This document shows positions 47,329-59,845 of a DNA stretch of 64,000 bases, one piece after another. Position 1 is the first letter of the stretch. Every line of letters begins with the position of its first letter. Made by a program: the position numbers and the translations under genes. The notes beneath the pieces are model-generated. The model was not told where the DNA came from. It saw only the letters and a list, made by a program, of their open reading frames with translations, and did not search any database. Origin of the DNA: Patiria miniata. Lineage: Eukaryota; Echinodermata; Asteroidea; Valvatida; Asterinidae. The DNA lies in assembly GCF_015706575.1 (NCBI RefSeq), contig NW_024037067.1, positions 6,585,909 through 6,649,908 on the forward strand, read 5' to 3'.

Positions 47329-49186
47329 TTTTTTTTTCTTCCTCTTCCTCTTCTTCTTCTTCTCCAAAAAGCCCATTCAATTTGTACACGTTTTTTCTCT
47401 ACACGACTTTAGTGCTTTTGCAACTTCGGATTTTCATCAAACTTATACCAATGAAGGACCCTTATGCAGGGATGATCCTAGAACAATGACGTCATGATGA
47501 CGTCATCGACTAATTTATTGTATATTTTTGAATATTTAATTTTTCCCATAGACTTTGTACACAGATTTTTTTTTTACAATGTCGATATACGAAGGTCATT
47601 TTCGACTCTTTGCGAGTAAATCATTTGCACCATTCATTGTCCAAGCAAAGACCCTAATTCAAACAACATTGTGTAATGATGACGTCATGATGACGTCATC
47701 CTGTGTTTATTTATAGGCAATTAAATTATGACACTTTTTAATATTTAAAAATGCATAAGAAATCAACCTTACGCGTCCGCAGGATTCTGATGCCGGCAAG
47801 TGGTAGAATAGGTTGAGTTCTTTATTTCATTCAGTGTGCGTGAAATCACGTGACCCTTGCTTCCGGTCGAAAAAGGCCAAAACCGGAAGTGGCTTATTAT
47901 TTAAAAGTGGTAATAGATATGAATTTGCTTTTAACGGTGTTAGTCTCTTGGCTGATAGTATTCTTCAAATCATCTACCGATGACGTCATGCAATCTTCGA
48001 GCGCCCTCTAGCGACGGGTTGAATATTTTCAAAAATGTATTTTGAATAGATGTCTGTGGCGAATTTTGTCGGAATCGCCTAAATATTGGTGTATATGATG
48101 ACCTTGACCCACTTTAGACGTGTGCGAAGTTTTAGGCGTATGACGTCATCAGACCGGAAGTTCCGTTGAAAAGACCTTTCCTTTTTCAAAAATTGCTAAC
48201 AAATCAATCCATACAGATATAATATTGATTTGCCCATTAAATGATAGCTTAAACATTTGCCTCAACAGTGCCAAGTTCCGAGCTTGTGAAATTGTTCACA
48301 CAGTTGACGCAGCGTCGGCAAATTATACCCTTGCGCAAGTTGCTGCAGAGAGAGTCTCATCCACATGTAAAGCAAGCATATACCGCAAGTGTGTGCGTGT
48401 ATTCATTGACCAGATTCGGCATCGCATGCTTCCCATACACCACACACGCACGTGGTCGTGAGGGCGCGGACCAAGCGCCACATTGTCAACTCATGAATAT
48501 TAATGTCCCTTGTTGAACAACTCTAGCCCCTACAGCAAAGGTGTGTCCTGAAGATTGACGTCATGGCGAGGTCATCAAGTGATTTACTATGGATTTATGA
48601 ATAATTACTTTTTTCCCATAGACTTTGTATGCAGCTTTCTCCACAAGTCTTTTCTATACAACACTGATTACTGAGTGGTTCTGAACTTCGGACGAAAATT
48701 ACTTTGAGAAGGAAAGAGAAATCGTATTTTTTACGCCTTTGTCATTTGATTAAAAACATTCCCAAGAGTCAGAATATCAAGTAATATTTTATAAAAATGT
48801 TTCAGTTTAAAGGCAAATCACGTATTTAAAGGTGCAGTTTTTCTGCAGTGGGATTTTTAGCCCATTGACTTTGTACACGTTTTTAAACCACCATTTTGGT
48901 AACTTGGCAATCTTCAATCGTCATCAAAGTTAAAGCCAAGGAAGACCTTCCTACAAAAATAATGCCAAGAGTATGACGTCATGAAATCACGTATTGAAAG
49001 TTGCAGTTTTCTGCAGTGGGATTTTAAGCCCATTGACTTTGTACACGTTTAACTTCGTACAATTTTTGAAGATGATTTCTATTTTAAAATTTAGGTAGGT
49101 ACGGTATACTATATTTCCTACGCCTAATAAAACCACCTACAGCGAAAAAGCCATTTGCTCCGTGCATAAGACGGACAAAAGTCTAG
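47329..49186 (+). mobile_element. Helitron2/Helentron-like element, end type 4, 3' part (E2)
   Basis: Resumes after the nested E1 with a T/C-rich leader like the one after the type 4 hairpin at 60047-60075, so its own 5' hairpin probably lies in the N gap. The 3' end has gcgaaaaagcc (49142-49152), a hairpin tttgctccgt/acggacaaa (49154-49179) and CTAG at 49183-49186. It carries the shared core near 47675-48170, then a segment of about 300 bp (48225-48530) found only in part elsewhere. It is noncoding as far as I can see. Confidence 0.75.
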
Positions 49187-49188
49187 TT

Positions 49189-52137
49189 AGCTGTTCCCAA
49201 TTTCAATTGGGAACAGCTATGTTTTCGTTAAAGTTTTTTTTTTTTCCTTTTTTTTTTTTTTTTTTTTTTTTTTAGCTGTTTCGGTGTACACACCAAAACA
49301 GCTCTTGTTTCTGTTATTTTTTTTTTTCTCTTTTGTTTTTCAGACTTTTTCTCATAGGATAACACGTGTTTTCGTTCTACAAGTCACTTTTGGCTTTTTT
49401 TCAAATCCGATCGACTTCAAACCTGGCACACACTTAGACCACCATCTGAAGATGTGCACTGAAACTTTTCGTCATGCTGACGTCATCACGTGATTTATTA
49501 TAGATTTTGAATATTTAATTTTTCCCATAGACTTTGTACACAGAAATTAAAAAAAAAATGTCAATTTTCAGAGGGCATTTTCGACACTTTGCCAGTAATT
49601 CATTTACACCAATCTTTGTCCAAGCAATGACCCTAATTCAAACAACATTGTGTAACGATGACGTCATGATGACGTCATCCGGTGTTTATTTATGGGCAAT
49701 TAAATTGTGACACTTTTAATATTTAAAAATGCATAAGAAATCAACCGTACGCGTCCGCAGCATTCTTTTGCCGGCAAGTGGTAGAGTAGGTTGAGGTCTT
49801 TATTTCATTCAGTGTGCGTAAAATCACGTGACCCTTGCTTCCGGTCGAAAAAGGCCCAAACCGAAAGTGGCTTATTATTTAAAAGTGTTAATAGATATGA
49901 TCTTGCTTTTAACAGTGTTAGTCTCTTGGCTGATAGTATTCTTCAAATCATCTACCGATGACGTCATGCAATCTTCGAGCGCCCTCTAGCGACAGGTTGA
50001 ATATTTTCAAAAATGTATTTTGAATAGATGTCTGTGGCGAAGTTTGTCGGAATCGCCTAAATATTGGTGTATATGATGACCTTGACCCACTTAAGACGTG
50101 TGCAAAGTTTAAGGTGTATGACGTCATCAGACCGGAAGTTATAATGAAAAGACCCTTTTTCTTTAAAAAATTCCTGAAAAATCAACCATGGCAGTTTTTA
50201 TATTAGTTTTTACTTTAATTGTCTATTTAAGGGTAGGTCTAAAATATTTCAAAGCTTCAAGGCAATAAGAAAACTCGGACATGCCCTGCGCACGCTTAAA
50301 ACTTCAGGTTGACAATAACTCTGCTTTAAAACATGCACAGTCCACAATGTACATGTACATGCACGTATGTTGTACATATCGTATGTCAGTCAGCCCGCAC
50401 GCAGCGCACGTGTAGCTGAGGTCAATCCTGTCCACAGTGACCGTTTTAGCCGATTTCCGGCTAACTTTGACAGATTTCATGTTCATGCATAGTCAGGGAC
50501 GTAGGATAGACACTTTTTGTATAGAATACGCATGTACATGTTCATTCGACCTGGATGAAACTCCTTTACGGCAGTCATTAATAAAACGGTCGAAACAGCT
50601 CAGTGTTTGTCCACAAACACATTTCTAGTTTTTTTTTTCTTTTTCCACTTTTCCCCATAGGTTTTGTACACGTTTTTATTCTACAAGCCACTTTGGCAAT
50701 TATTTTAAATCCGATCAACTTTAAACTCAGCATAGTTATTAATCATCATCTGAGGATGTGTGCCGAAACTTTTCGTCATGCTGACGTCATCACGTGATTT
50801 ATTATAGAATTTTGAATATTTAATTTTTCCCATAGACTTTGTACACAGAATTTTTTTTTAAAATGTCAATTTTCAGAGGGCATTTTCGACTCTTTGCCAG
50901 TAATTCATTTACACCAATCTTTGTCCAAGCAAAGACCCTAATTCAAACAACATTGTGTAATGATGACGTCATGATGACGTCATCCGGTGTTTATTTATAG
51001 GCAATTAAATTGTGACACTTTTAATATTTAAAAATGCATAAGAAATCAACCGTACGCGTCCGCAGCATTTTGTTGCCGGTAAGTGGTAGAATAGGTTGAG
51101 GTCTTTATTTCATTCAGTGTGCGTGAAATCACGTGACCCTTGCTTCTGGTCGAAAAAGGCCAAAACCGAAAGTGGCTTATTATTTAAAAGTGGTAATAGA
51201 CATGAACTTGCTTTTAACGGTGTTAGTCTTTTGGCTGATAGTATTCTTCAAATCATTTACCGTTGACGTCATGCAATCTTCGAGCGCCCTCTAGCGACAG
51301 ATTGAAAATTTTCAAAAATGTATTTTGAATAGATGTCTGTAGCGAAGTTTGTCGGAATTGCCTAAATATTGGTGTATATGATGACCTTGACCCACTTAAG
51401 ACGTGTGCGAAGTTTTAGGCGAATGACGTCGTCAGACCGGAAGTTATAATAAAAAGACCCTTTTTCATTTGGAAATTCCTGAAAAATCAACCATGGCAGT
51501 TTTTATAATAGTTTTTACTTTAATTGTCTATTTAAGGGTAGGTCTAGAACATTTCAAAGCTTCGAGGCAATAAGCAAACTCGGACATGCCCTGCGCACGC
51601 TTAAAACTTCAGGTTGACAATACCTCTGCTTGAAAACATGCACAGGACGTCCACAATGTACATGTACATGCATGTACGTTGTACATATCGTATTTCAGTC
51701 AGCCCGCGCGCAGCGCACGTGTTGCTGAGGTCAAATCCTGTCCACAGTGACCGTTTTAGCTGATTTCCGGCTAGCTTTGACAGATTTTATGTTCATGCAT
51801 AGTCAGGGACGTATTATTGATAAAAACTAATCATAATGCGGAAAAGCCCTATCTTCTGTTGCAAACAGACATAGATCTCTACTTCTATGTCTATATCTCG
51901 TACAAACAGACCTGTTCCCAAAAATATATTTTCAATTTTATGTTTTCAGAACCCAACCAGCTTCTCTTCGGAAAATGTGTCCCGAACAAGACCATCACCG
52001 ATTCATATTATAATTTCAATTTAATAGTAAAATGTGTTTAGAACAAATCATTGAATCATTTTGTACTGTGCAATAGACAATCAAAAACATGTTGGGAACA
52101 GCTCTGTGGTTGTTCACTCACAACCACATAGTTCTAG
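49189..52137 (+). mobile_element. Helitron2/Helentron-like element, end type 1, interrupted by E4 (E3)
   Basis: The 5' hairpin 49189-49218 has arms agctgttcccaatt/aattgggaacagct. The 3' end has ttgggaacagct, a hairpin tgtggttgt/acaaccaca (52105-52128) and CTAG at 52134-52137. E4 is inserted in the T tract after the 5' hairpin, and the body resumes at 50629. At 51838-51882 it contains a decayed type 2 3' end (CTAC instead of CTAG), followed by about 250 bp before the real type 1 end. This suggests read-through past an older terminus. Confidence 0.75.
49274..50628 (+). mobile_element. Helitron2/Helentron-like element, end type 3, complete (E4)
   Basis: The 5' hairpin 49274-49303 has agctgtttcggtgtac arms. 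The 3' end has cgaaacagct (50591-50600), hairpin gtgtttgt/acaaacac (50603-50620) and CTAG at 50625-50628. At 1355 bp it is flanked by T runs on both sides, and it holds one shared core. It is almost identical to E8 (56106-57462). Confidence 0.8.
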
Positions 52138-52139
52138 TT

Positions 52140-54705
52140 GGCTTTTCCGCAAAGTTGCGGAAAAGCCTTTGTTTTTGTTCTCATTTTTTTTTTTTTTTTT
52201 GGCTTCTTCTTTTTGTCGCCTAAACCCCATAGACTTTGTGCACGTTTTTTCTCAACGCCACTTTTGGCATTAATCTTTGTCATACATCATTCAAAGTTAG
52301 CATAAGCATAGTCCCTATAGCAAAGATGTGTCCCAAAGATTGACGTCATGGTGACGTCATCGACTAATTTATTATAGATTTTTGAATATTTAATTTTTCC
52401 CATAGACTTTGTACACAGAAATTTAAAAAAAAATTGTCGATTTGCAAAGGGCATTTTTGACTCTTTGCCAGTAGTTCGTTTACACCAATCTTTGTCCAAG
52501 CAAAGACCCTAATTTAAACAACATTGTGTAATGATGACGTCATGATGACGTCATCAGGTGTGTATTTATAGGCAATTAAATTGTGACACTTTTAATATTC
52601 AAAAATGCATAAGAAATCAACCGTACGCGTCCGCAGCATTTTGTTGCTGGCAAGTGGTAGAATAGGTTGAGGTCTTTATTTCATTCAGTGTGCGTGAAAA
52701 CACGTGACCCTTGCTTCCGGTCGAAAAAGGCCCAAACCGGAAGTGGCTTATCATTTGAAAGTGGTAATAGATATGAACTTGCTTTTAACGGTGTTAGTCT
52801 CTTGGCTGACAGTATTCTTCAAATCATTTACCGATGACGTCATGCAATCTTCGAGCGCCCTCTAGCGACAGGTTGAAAATTAGCAAAAATGTATTTTGAA
52901 TAGATGTCTGTGGCGAAGTTTGTCGTAATCGCCTAAATATTGGTGTATATGATGACCTTGACCCACTTAAGACGTGTGCGAAGTTTTAGGCAAATGACGT
53001 CATCAGACCGGAAGTTACAATAAAAAGACCCTTTTTCATTTGAAAATTCCTGAAAAATCAACCATGGCAGTTTTTATATTTGTTTTTACTTTAATTGTCG
53101 ATTGAAGAGTAGGTCTAAAACATTTCAATGTTTCGAGGCGATAAGCAAACTCGAACATACCCTGCGCACGCTTAAAACTTCACGTTGACAATACCTCTGC
53201 TTCAAAACATGCACAGGACAGAACGTCCACAATGTACATGTATATGTACATGCACGTACGTTGTACATAGGCACATACATCGTATGTCAGTCAGCCTGCA
53301 GCGCACGTGTTGCTAAGGTCAAATCCTGTCCACAGTGACCGTTTTAGCAGATTTTCGGCTAACTTTGACAGATTTTATGTTCATGCATGCGCATAGACAG
53401 GGACGTATTATAGCACTCTTGGCATTAATCTTTTTCAGATATCATTGAAAGTTTGCATAAGCATAGTCCCTATAGCCAAGACGTGTCCCCAAGAGTGACG
53501 TCATGGTGACGCCATCAAGTGATTTATTATGGATTTATGAATAATTAATTTTTCTCATAGACTTTGTACACAGCTTTCTCCACAAGTCTTTCCCTATACA
53601 ACACTGATATATCTTACTGAGTAGTTCTGAACTTCGGCTGAGAATTACTATGAGAAGGAAAAAGAAATTAAATTTTTTTTACGCCTTTCATTTGATTGAA
53701 AATATTCCCAAGAGTTAGAATAGCAAGTAATATTTTATAAAAATGTTTCAGTTTAAAGGAAAATCACGCATTTAAAGGTGCAGTTTTTCTGCTGTGGGAT
53801 TTTTAACCTATTGACTTTGTACACGTTTTCAAGCCACCATTTTCATATTTTGGCGATCTGGAATCGTCATCAAAGTTACAGCCAAGAAAGACCCTCATAC
53901 AAAAATTATGCCAAGACTATGACATCATGATGACGTCATCATCAAATGATTTATTATGGATTCATGAATAATTAATTTTTCGCATAGACTTTGTACACAG
54001 CTTTCTCCACAAGTCTTTTCCTATACAACACTGATATATCTTACTGAGTAGTTCTGAACTTCGGCTGAGAATTACTATGAGAAGGAAAAAGAAATCGTAT
54101 TTTTTTACGTCTGTCATTTGATTGAAAATATTCCCAAGAGTCAGAATATCAAGTAATATTTGATAAAAAGGTTTCAGTTTAAAGGCAAATCACGTATTTA
54201 AAGGTGCAGTTTTTCTGCTGTTGGATTTTTAACCCATTGACTTTGTACACGTTTTCAAGGCACCATTTTTATAACTTGGCGATCTGGAATCGTCATCAAA
54301 GTTACAGCCAAGGAAGACCCTCATACAAAAATTCTGCCTATACTATGACGTCACGATGACGTCATCACCTAATTATTTATTGATTTTTGAAAATTAACGT
54401 ACATATTGTGAAGTCTTATATCTACAGAAATGTAAGTCCGATTGGGTTGAAACTTGGTATGTGGCTATACCAGGATGTGTTATAGATTAAAAATGAGGTG
54501 ACGTCATGATGACGTCATCCTGAGATTTTATATGAATATTTATTTGTTCGGACCTTTTAGCTATATCTCCCGAACGCAACATGCAAAATGCAAAATTCTT
54601 TTGACAGATTTTATGTTCATGAATATTCAGGGCATATTATTGATTAAAAAAAATCATAATGCGGAAAAGCCCTATGTTCTGTTGCAAACAGACATAGACC
54701 TCTAG
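52140..54705 (+). mobile_element. Helitron2/Helentron-like element, end type 2, complete (E5)
   Basis: The 5' hairpin 52140-52167 follows two bases after the CTAG of E3. The 3' end has gcggaaaagcc and the ctatgt/acatag hairpin, with CTAG at 54702-54705. It is close to E1 throughout but carries two copies of the 427-bp module (starting 53570 and 53997) where E1 has one. It lacks some of E1's distal sequence (the stretch matching 46860-47220). Confidence 0.8.
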
Positions 54706-56033
54706 TTTCTTTTTCCACTTTTCCCCATAGGTTTTGTACACGTTTTTATTCTACAAGCCACTTTGGCAATTATTTTAAATCCGATCAACTTTAAACTAAG
54801 CATAGTTATTAATCATCATCTGAGGATGTGTGCCGAAACTTTTCTTCATGCTGACGTCATCACGTGATTGATTATAGAATTTTGAATATTTCATTTTTCC
54901 CATAGACTTTGTACACAGAATTTTTTTTTTTAAATGTCAATTTTAAGAGGACATTTTCGACTCTTTGTCAGTAATTCATTTACACCAATCTTTGTCCAAG
55001 CAAAGACCCTAATTCAAACAACATTGTGTAATGATGACGTCATGATGACGTCATCCGGTGTTTATTTATAGGCAATTAAATTGTGACAATTTTAATATTT
55101 AAAAATGTATAAGAAATCAACCGTACGCGTCCGCAGCATTCTGTTGCCGGCAAGTGGTAGAGTAGGTTGAGGTCTTTATTTCATTCAGTGTGCCTGAAAT
55201 CACGTGACCCTTGCTTCCGGTCGAAAAAGGCCAAAACCTGAAGTGGCTTATTATTTGAAAGTGGTAATAGATATGAACTTGCTTTCAACGGTGTTAGTCT
55301 CTTGGCTGATAGTATTCTTCAAATCATCTACCGATGACGTCATGCAATCTTCGAGCGCCCTCTAGCGACAGGTTGAACATTTTCAAAAATGTATTTTGAA
55401 TAGATGTCTGTGGCGAAGTTTGTCGGAATTGCCTAAATATTGGTGTATATAATGACCTTGACCCACTTAAGACGTGTGCAAAGTTTAAGGTGTATGACGT
55501 CATCAGACCGGAAGTTATAATGAAAAGACCCTTTTTCCTTAGAAAATTCCTGAAAAATCAACCATGGCAGTTTTTATATTAGTTTTTACTTTAATTGTCT
55601 ATTTAAGGGTAGGTCTTAAACATTTCAAAGCTTCGAGGCAATAAGCAAACTCGGACATGTCCTGCGCACGCTTAAAACTTTAGGTTGACAATACCTCTGC
55701 TTTAAAACATGCACAGGACGTCCACAATGTACCAGTACATGTACATGCACGTACGTTGTACATATCGTATGTCAGTCAGCCCGCGCACAGCGCACGTGTT
55801 GCTGAGGTCAAATCCTGTCCACAGTGACCGTTTTAGCCGATTTCCAGCTAACTTTGACGGATTGTATGTTCATGCATAGTCAGGGACGTATTATTGATAA
55901 AAACAAATCATAATGCGGAAAAGCCCTATCTTCTGTTGCAAACAGACATAGATCTCTAATTATATGTCTATGGGTCCAACTGATAATCCATATTGGGAAC
56001 AGCTCTGTGGTTGTTCACAACCACAATTTCTAG
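54706..56033 (+). mobile_element. Helitron2/Helentron-like element, end type 1, 3' part (E6)
   Basis: The body starts where E3's body resumes (ctttttccacttttccccat), runs through the shared core and a decayed type 2 3' end (55914-55960, ctctaatt). It closes with the type 1 end: ttgggaacagct, tgtggttgt/acaaccaca and CTAG at 56030-56033. No 5' hairpin of its own is visible, so it may be the outer element into which E2, E3 and E5 were inserted. That is inference. Confidence 0.65.
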
Positions 56034-56105
56034 TTAGCTGTTCCCAATTTCAATTGGGAACAGCTCTTGTTTTCGTTAAAGTTTTTTTTTTTCCTTTTTT
56101 TTTTT

Positions 56106-57462
56106 AGCTGTTTCGGTGTACACACCGAAACAGCTCTTGTTTCTGTTATTTTTTTTTTTCTCTTTTGTTTTTCAGACTTTTTTCTCATAGGATAACACGT
56201 GTTTTCGTTCTACAAGTCACTTTTGGCTTTTTTTCAAATCCGATCGACTTCAAACCTGGCACACACTTAGACCACCATCTGAAGATGTGCACTGAAACTT
56301 TTCGTCATGCTGACGTCATCACGTGATTTATTATAGATTTTTGAATATTTAATTTTTCCCATAGACTTTGTACACAGAAATTAAAAAAAAAATGTCAATT
56401 TTCAGAGGGCATTTTCGACACTTTGCCAGTAATTCATTTACACCAATCTTTGTCCAAGCAATGACCCTAATTCAAACAACATTGTGTAACGATGACGTCA
56501 TGATGACGTCATCCGGTGTTTATTTATGGGCAATTAAATTGTGACACTTTTAATATTTAAAAATGCATAAGAAATCAACCGTACGCGTCCGCAGCATTCT
56601 GTTGCCGGCAAGTGGTAGAGTAGGTTGAGGTCTTTATTTCATTCAGTGTGCGTAAAATCACGTGACCCTTGCTTCCGGTCGAAAAAGGCCCAAACCGGAA
56701 GTGGCTTATTATTTAAAAGTGTTAATAGATATGATCTTGCTTTTAACAGTGTTAGTCTCTTGGCTGATAGTATTCTTCAAATCATCTACCGATGACGTCA
56801 TGCAATCTTCGAGCGCCCTCTAGCGACAGGTTGAATATTTTCAAAAATGTATTTTGAATAGATGTCTGTGGCGAAGTTTGTCGGAATCGCCTAAATATTG
56901 GTGTATATGATGACCTTGACCCACTTAAGACGTGTGCAAAGTTTAAGGTGTATGACGTCATCAGACCGGAAGTTATAATGAAAAGACCCTTTTTCTTTAA
57001 AAAATTCCTGAAAAATCAACCATGGCAGTTTTTATATTAGTTTTTACTTTAATTGTCTATTTAAGGGTAGGTCTAAAATATTTCAAAGCTTCAAGGCAAT
57101 AAGAAAACTCGGACATGCCCTGCGCACGCTTAAAACTTCAGGTTGACAATAACTCTGCTTTAAAACATGCACAGTCCACAATGTACATGTACATGCACGT
57201 ATGTTGTACATATCGTATGTCAGTCAGCCCGCACGCAGCGCACGTGTAGCTGAGGTCAATCCTGTCCACAGTGACCGTTTTAGCCGATTTCCGGCTAACT
57301 TTGACAGATTTCATGTTCATGCATAGTCAGGGACGTAGGATAGACACTTTTTGTATAGAATACGCATGTACATGTTCATTCGACCTGGATGAAACTCCTT
57401 TACGGCAGTCATTAATAAAACGGTCGAAACAGCTCAGTGTTTGTCCACAAACACATTTCTAG
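56106..57462 (+). mobile_element. Helitron2/Helentron-like element, end type 3, complete (E8)
   Basis: The 5' hairpin 56106-56135 (perfect agctgtttcggtg/caccgaaacagct). The 3' hairpin is gtgtttgt/acaaacac with CTAG at 57459-57462. It is 1357 bp and differs from E4 at only a handful of positions. It also sits at the same place in the same host element type, so E3/E4 and E7/E8 probably come from one duplicated composite. Confidence 0.8.
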
Positions 57463-58918
57463 TTTTTTTCTTTTTTTTTTCTTTTTCCACTTTTCCCATA
57501 GGTTTTGTACACGTTTTTATTCTACAAGCCACTTTGGCAATTATTTTAAATCCGATCAACTTTAAACTCAGCATAGTTATTAACCATCATCTGATGATGT
57601 ATGCCGAAACTTTTCGTCATCGTGACGTCATCACGTGATTTGTTATAGAATTTTGAATATTTAATTTTTCCCATAGACTTTGTACACAGAAATTAAAAAA
57701 AATGCCAATTTTCAGAGGGCATTTTCGACTTTTGCCAGTTATTCATTTACACCAATCTTTGTCCAAGCAAAGACCCTAATTCAAACAACGTTGTGTAATG
57801 ATGACGTCATGATGACGTCATCCGGTGTTTATTTATAGGCAATTAAATTGTGACAATTTTAATATTTAAAAATGCATAAGAAATCAACCGTACGCGTCCG
57901 CAGCATTCTGTTGCCAGCAAGTGGTAGAACAGGTTAAGGTCTTTATTTCCTTCAGTGTGCGTGAAATCACGTGACCTTTGCTTCCGGTCGAAAAAGGCCA
58001 AAACCGGAAGTGGCTTATTATTTAAAAGTGGTAATAGATATGAACTTGCTTTTAACGCTGTTAGTCTCTTGGCTGATAGTATTCTTCAAATCATCTACCG
58101 ATGACGTCATGCAATCTTCGAGCGCCCTCTAGCGACAGGTTGAAAATTTTCAAAAATGTATTTTGAATAGATGTCTGTGGCGAAGTTTGTTGGAATCGCC
58201 TAAATATTGGTGTATATGATGACCTTGACCCACTTAAGACGTGTGCAAAGTTTTAGGCGTATGACGTCATCAGACCGGAAGTTATAATGAAAAGACTCTT
58301 TTTCCTTAGAAAATTCCTGAAAAATCAATCCGTACAGATATAATCTTGAATCGCCCATTAAATGATAGCATCAACATTTGCCTCAACAGTGCCAAGTTCC
58401 CAGCTTGTCAAATTGTTCACACAGTTGACGCGACGTCGGCAAAAAATACCCTCGCCCAAGTTGCGGTAGAGAGCTTTAAAACATGCGCAGGACTTCCACA
58501 ATGTGTATAGCACGTACACGTGGCTTTGAAACGTCGTTCAATGTACATTACGTCCCTTCATTCTCGCCAAAAGAGGGCAGCACATAACTTTTACGGTTGT
58601 ACTTAAGGCACAGAGCTTAAGTTTCATGGGATCAAAATAAGGAAAGCTGCGCGTCACCAAAAAAATATAACGGCACACCGTATAAGCTGAATGGCGCCCC
58701 CATTCGCCTATCAGTAGACTTGTCTCAGTGATTTTTGTTCTGCTTTAGGGGAAGTTTGACACATGCATTTTCAAATATATATCACACGTTTTTATTCTAC
58801 AAGCCACTTTGGGAACTATTTTAAATCTGATCATTTTTAAACTCAGCATAGTCATTAACTATCATCTGAGGATGTATGCCGAAACTTATCGTCATCGTGA
58901 CGTCATCAGGGGCCACGT

Positions 58919-59700
58919 GACATCTATTTATAGATTCAATGTTTACAGCCTTATAACTATAGAACTAATTGACCAATTGATCTCAAATTTGGTAGGTATA
59001 CAGATAGGGAAGTGTTATAAATGAGAATTGATATGTCAAGGTCACGTTACCTTCACTTCCGGTTTTACCGGAAGTGGTTATTTTAGACCCCTATATCATA
59101 TCTCATGAATTATTAATCTGATTGGGTTGAAACTTCACATTGATACAAAGCTATATTGACAGATAATTATATTGCATTATTATTTATACTGTGCACATAA
59201 TTATTGTCATGTTATGACGTCATGAATATTTAATGAGGCAATCTTTACAGTCCTATAACTATAGAACCATTCGACCGATTGATCTCAAACCTGGCAGGTA
59301 TACAGACTGGGAAGTGTTACAGATAAATATTGGTATATCCGGGTCATGTGACCACTACTTCCGGTGTTACCGGAAGTGTTAATTTAAGACCCTAATTATC
59401 ATATCTAATGAATTAGAAATTTAATTGGGTTGACACCTTATACATGTATTAGTATTAAGCAACATTAAAGGATAAATATGTAGCATTATTATTAATGGGC
59501 AGTTTAATGTTTTCATGTTATGACGTCATGACTATTTAATGAGGCAATCTTTATAGTCCTTTAACTATAAAACTATTCGACCGATTGATCTCAAACTTGG
59601 TAAATATATAGACAGGGAAGGGTTATAAATGAAAATGTATATGTCAAGGTCTCGTGACCTTTACTTCCGGTTTTTACCGGAAGTGCAATTATGTAAGATA
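58919..59700 (+). repeat. three diverged tandem repeats of about 303 bp
   Basis: The words ccttataactatagaac, cctataactatagaacc and cctttaactataaaact occur at about 58949, 59250 and 59555. Each is followed by gaccgattgatctcaaa-like sequence and an inverted pair cttccgg...ccggaagt (59056, 59358 and 59664). It lies inside E7. Confidence 0.8.
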
Positions 59701-59845
59701 ATAATTTCAATTTTAAAAGTTAGAGATTTTTGCAAAAATCATTACATTATTTTCTACTATCCAATAGACAATCAAAAACAAGTTGGGAACAGCTCTGTGG
59801 TTGTTCAGTTACAACCACATCTAGTTTTTGTTATTTTTAGTTTTT

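Larger units (their letters stand above)
56036..59824 (+). mobile_element. Helitron2/Helentron-like element, end type 1, interrupted by E8 (E7)
   Basis: The 5' hairpin 56036-56065 is identical in arms to E3's. E8 sits in the following T tract and the body resumes at 57463. The 3' end has ttgggaacagct (59783-59794), a tgtggttgt/acaaccaca hairpin and CTAG at 59821-59824. After the core (57800-58310) it holds a piece shared with E2 (58320-58470), about 250 bp with no counterpart in the window (58500-58760), and a triple 303-bp repeat (58919-59700). Confidence 0.75.

Noticed and set aside
48225-48516. Two overlapping frames of 78 and 82 codons as a captured gene
   Set aside because: No domain or splice pattern is recognised; kept only as a possible captured DNA segment.
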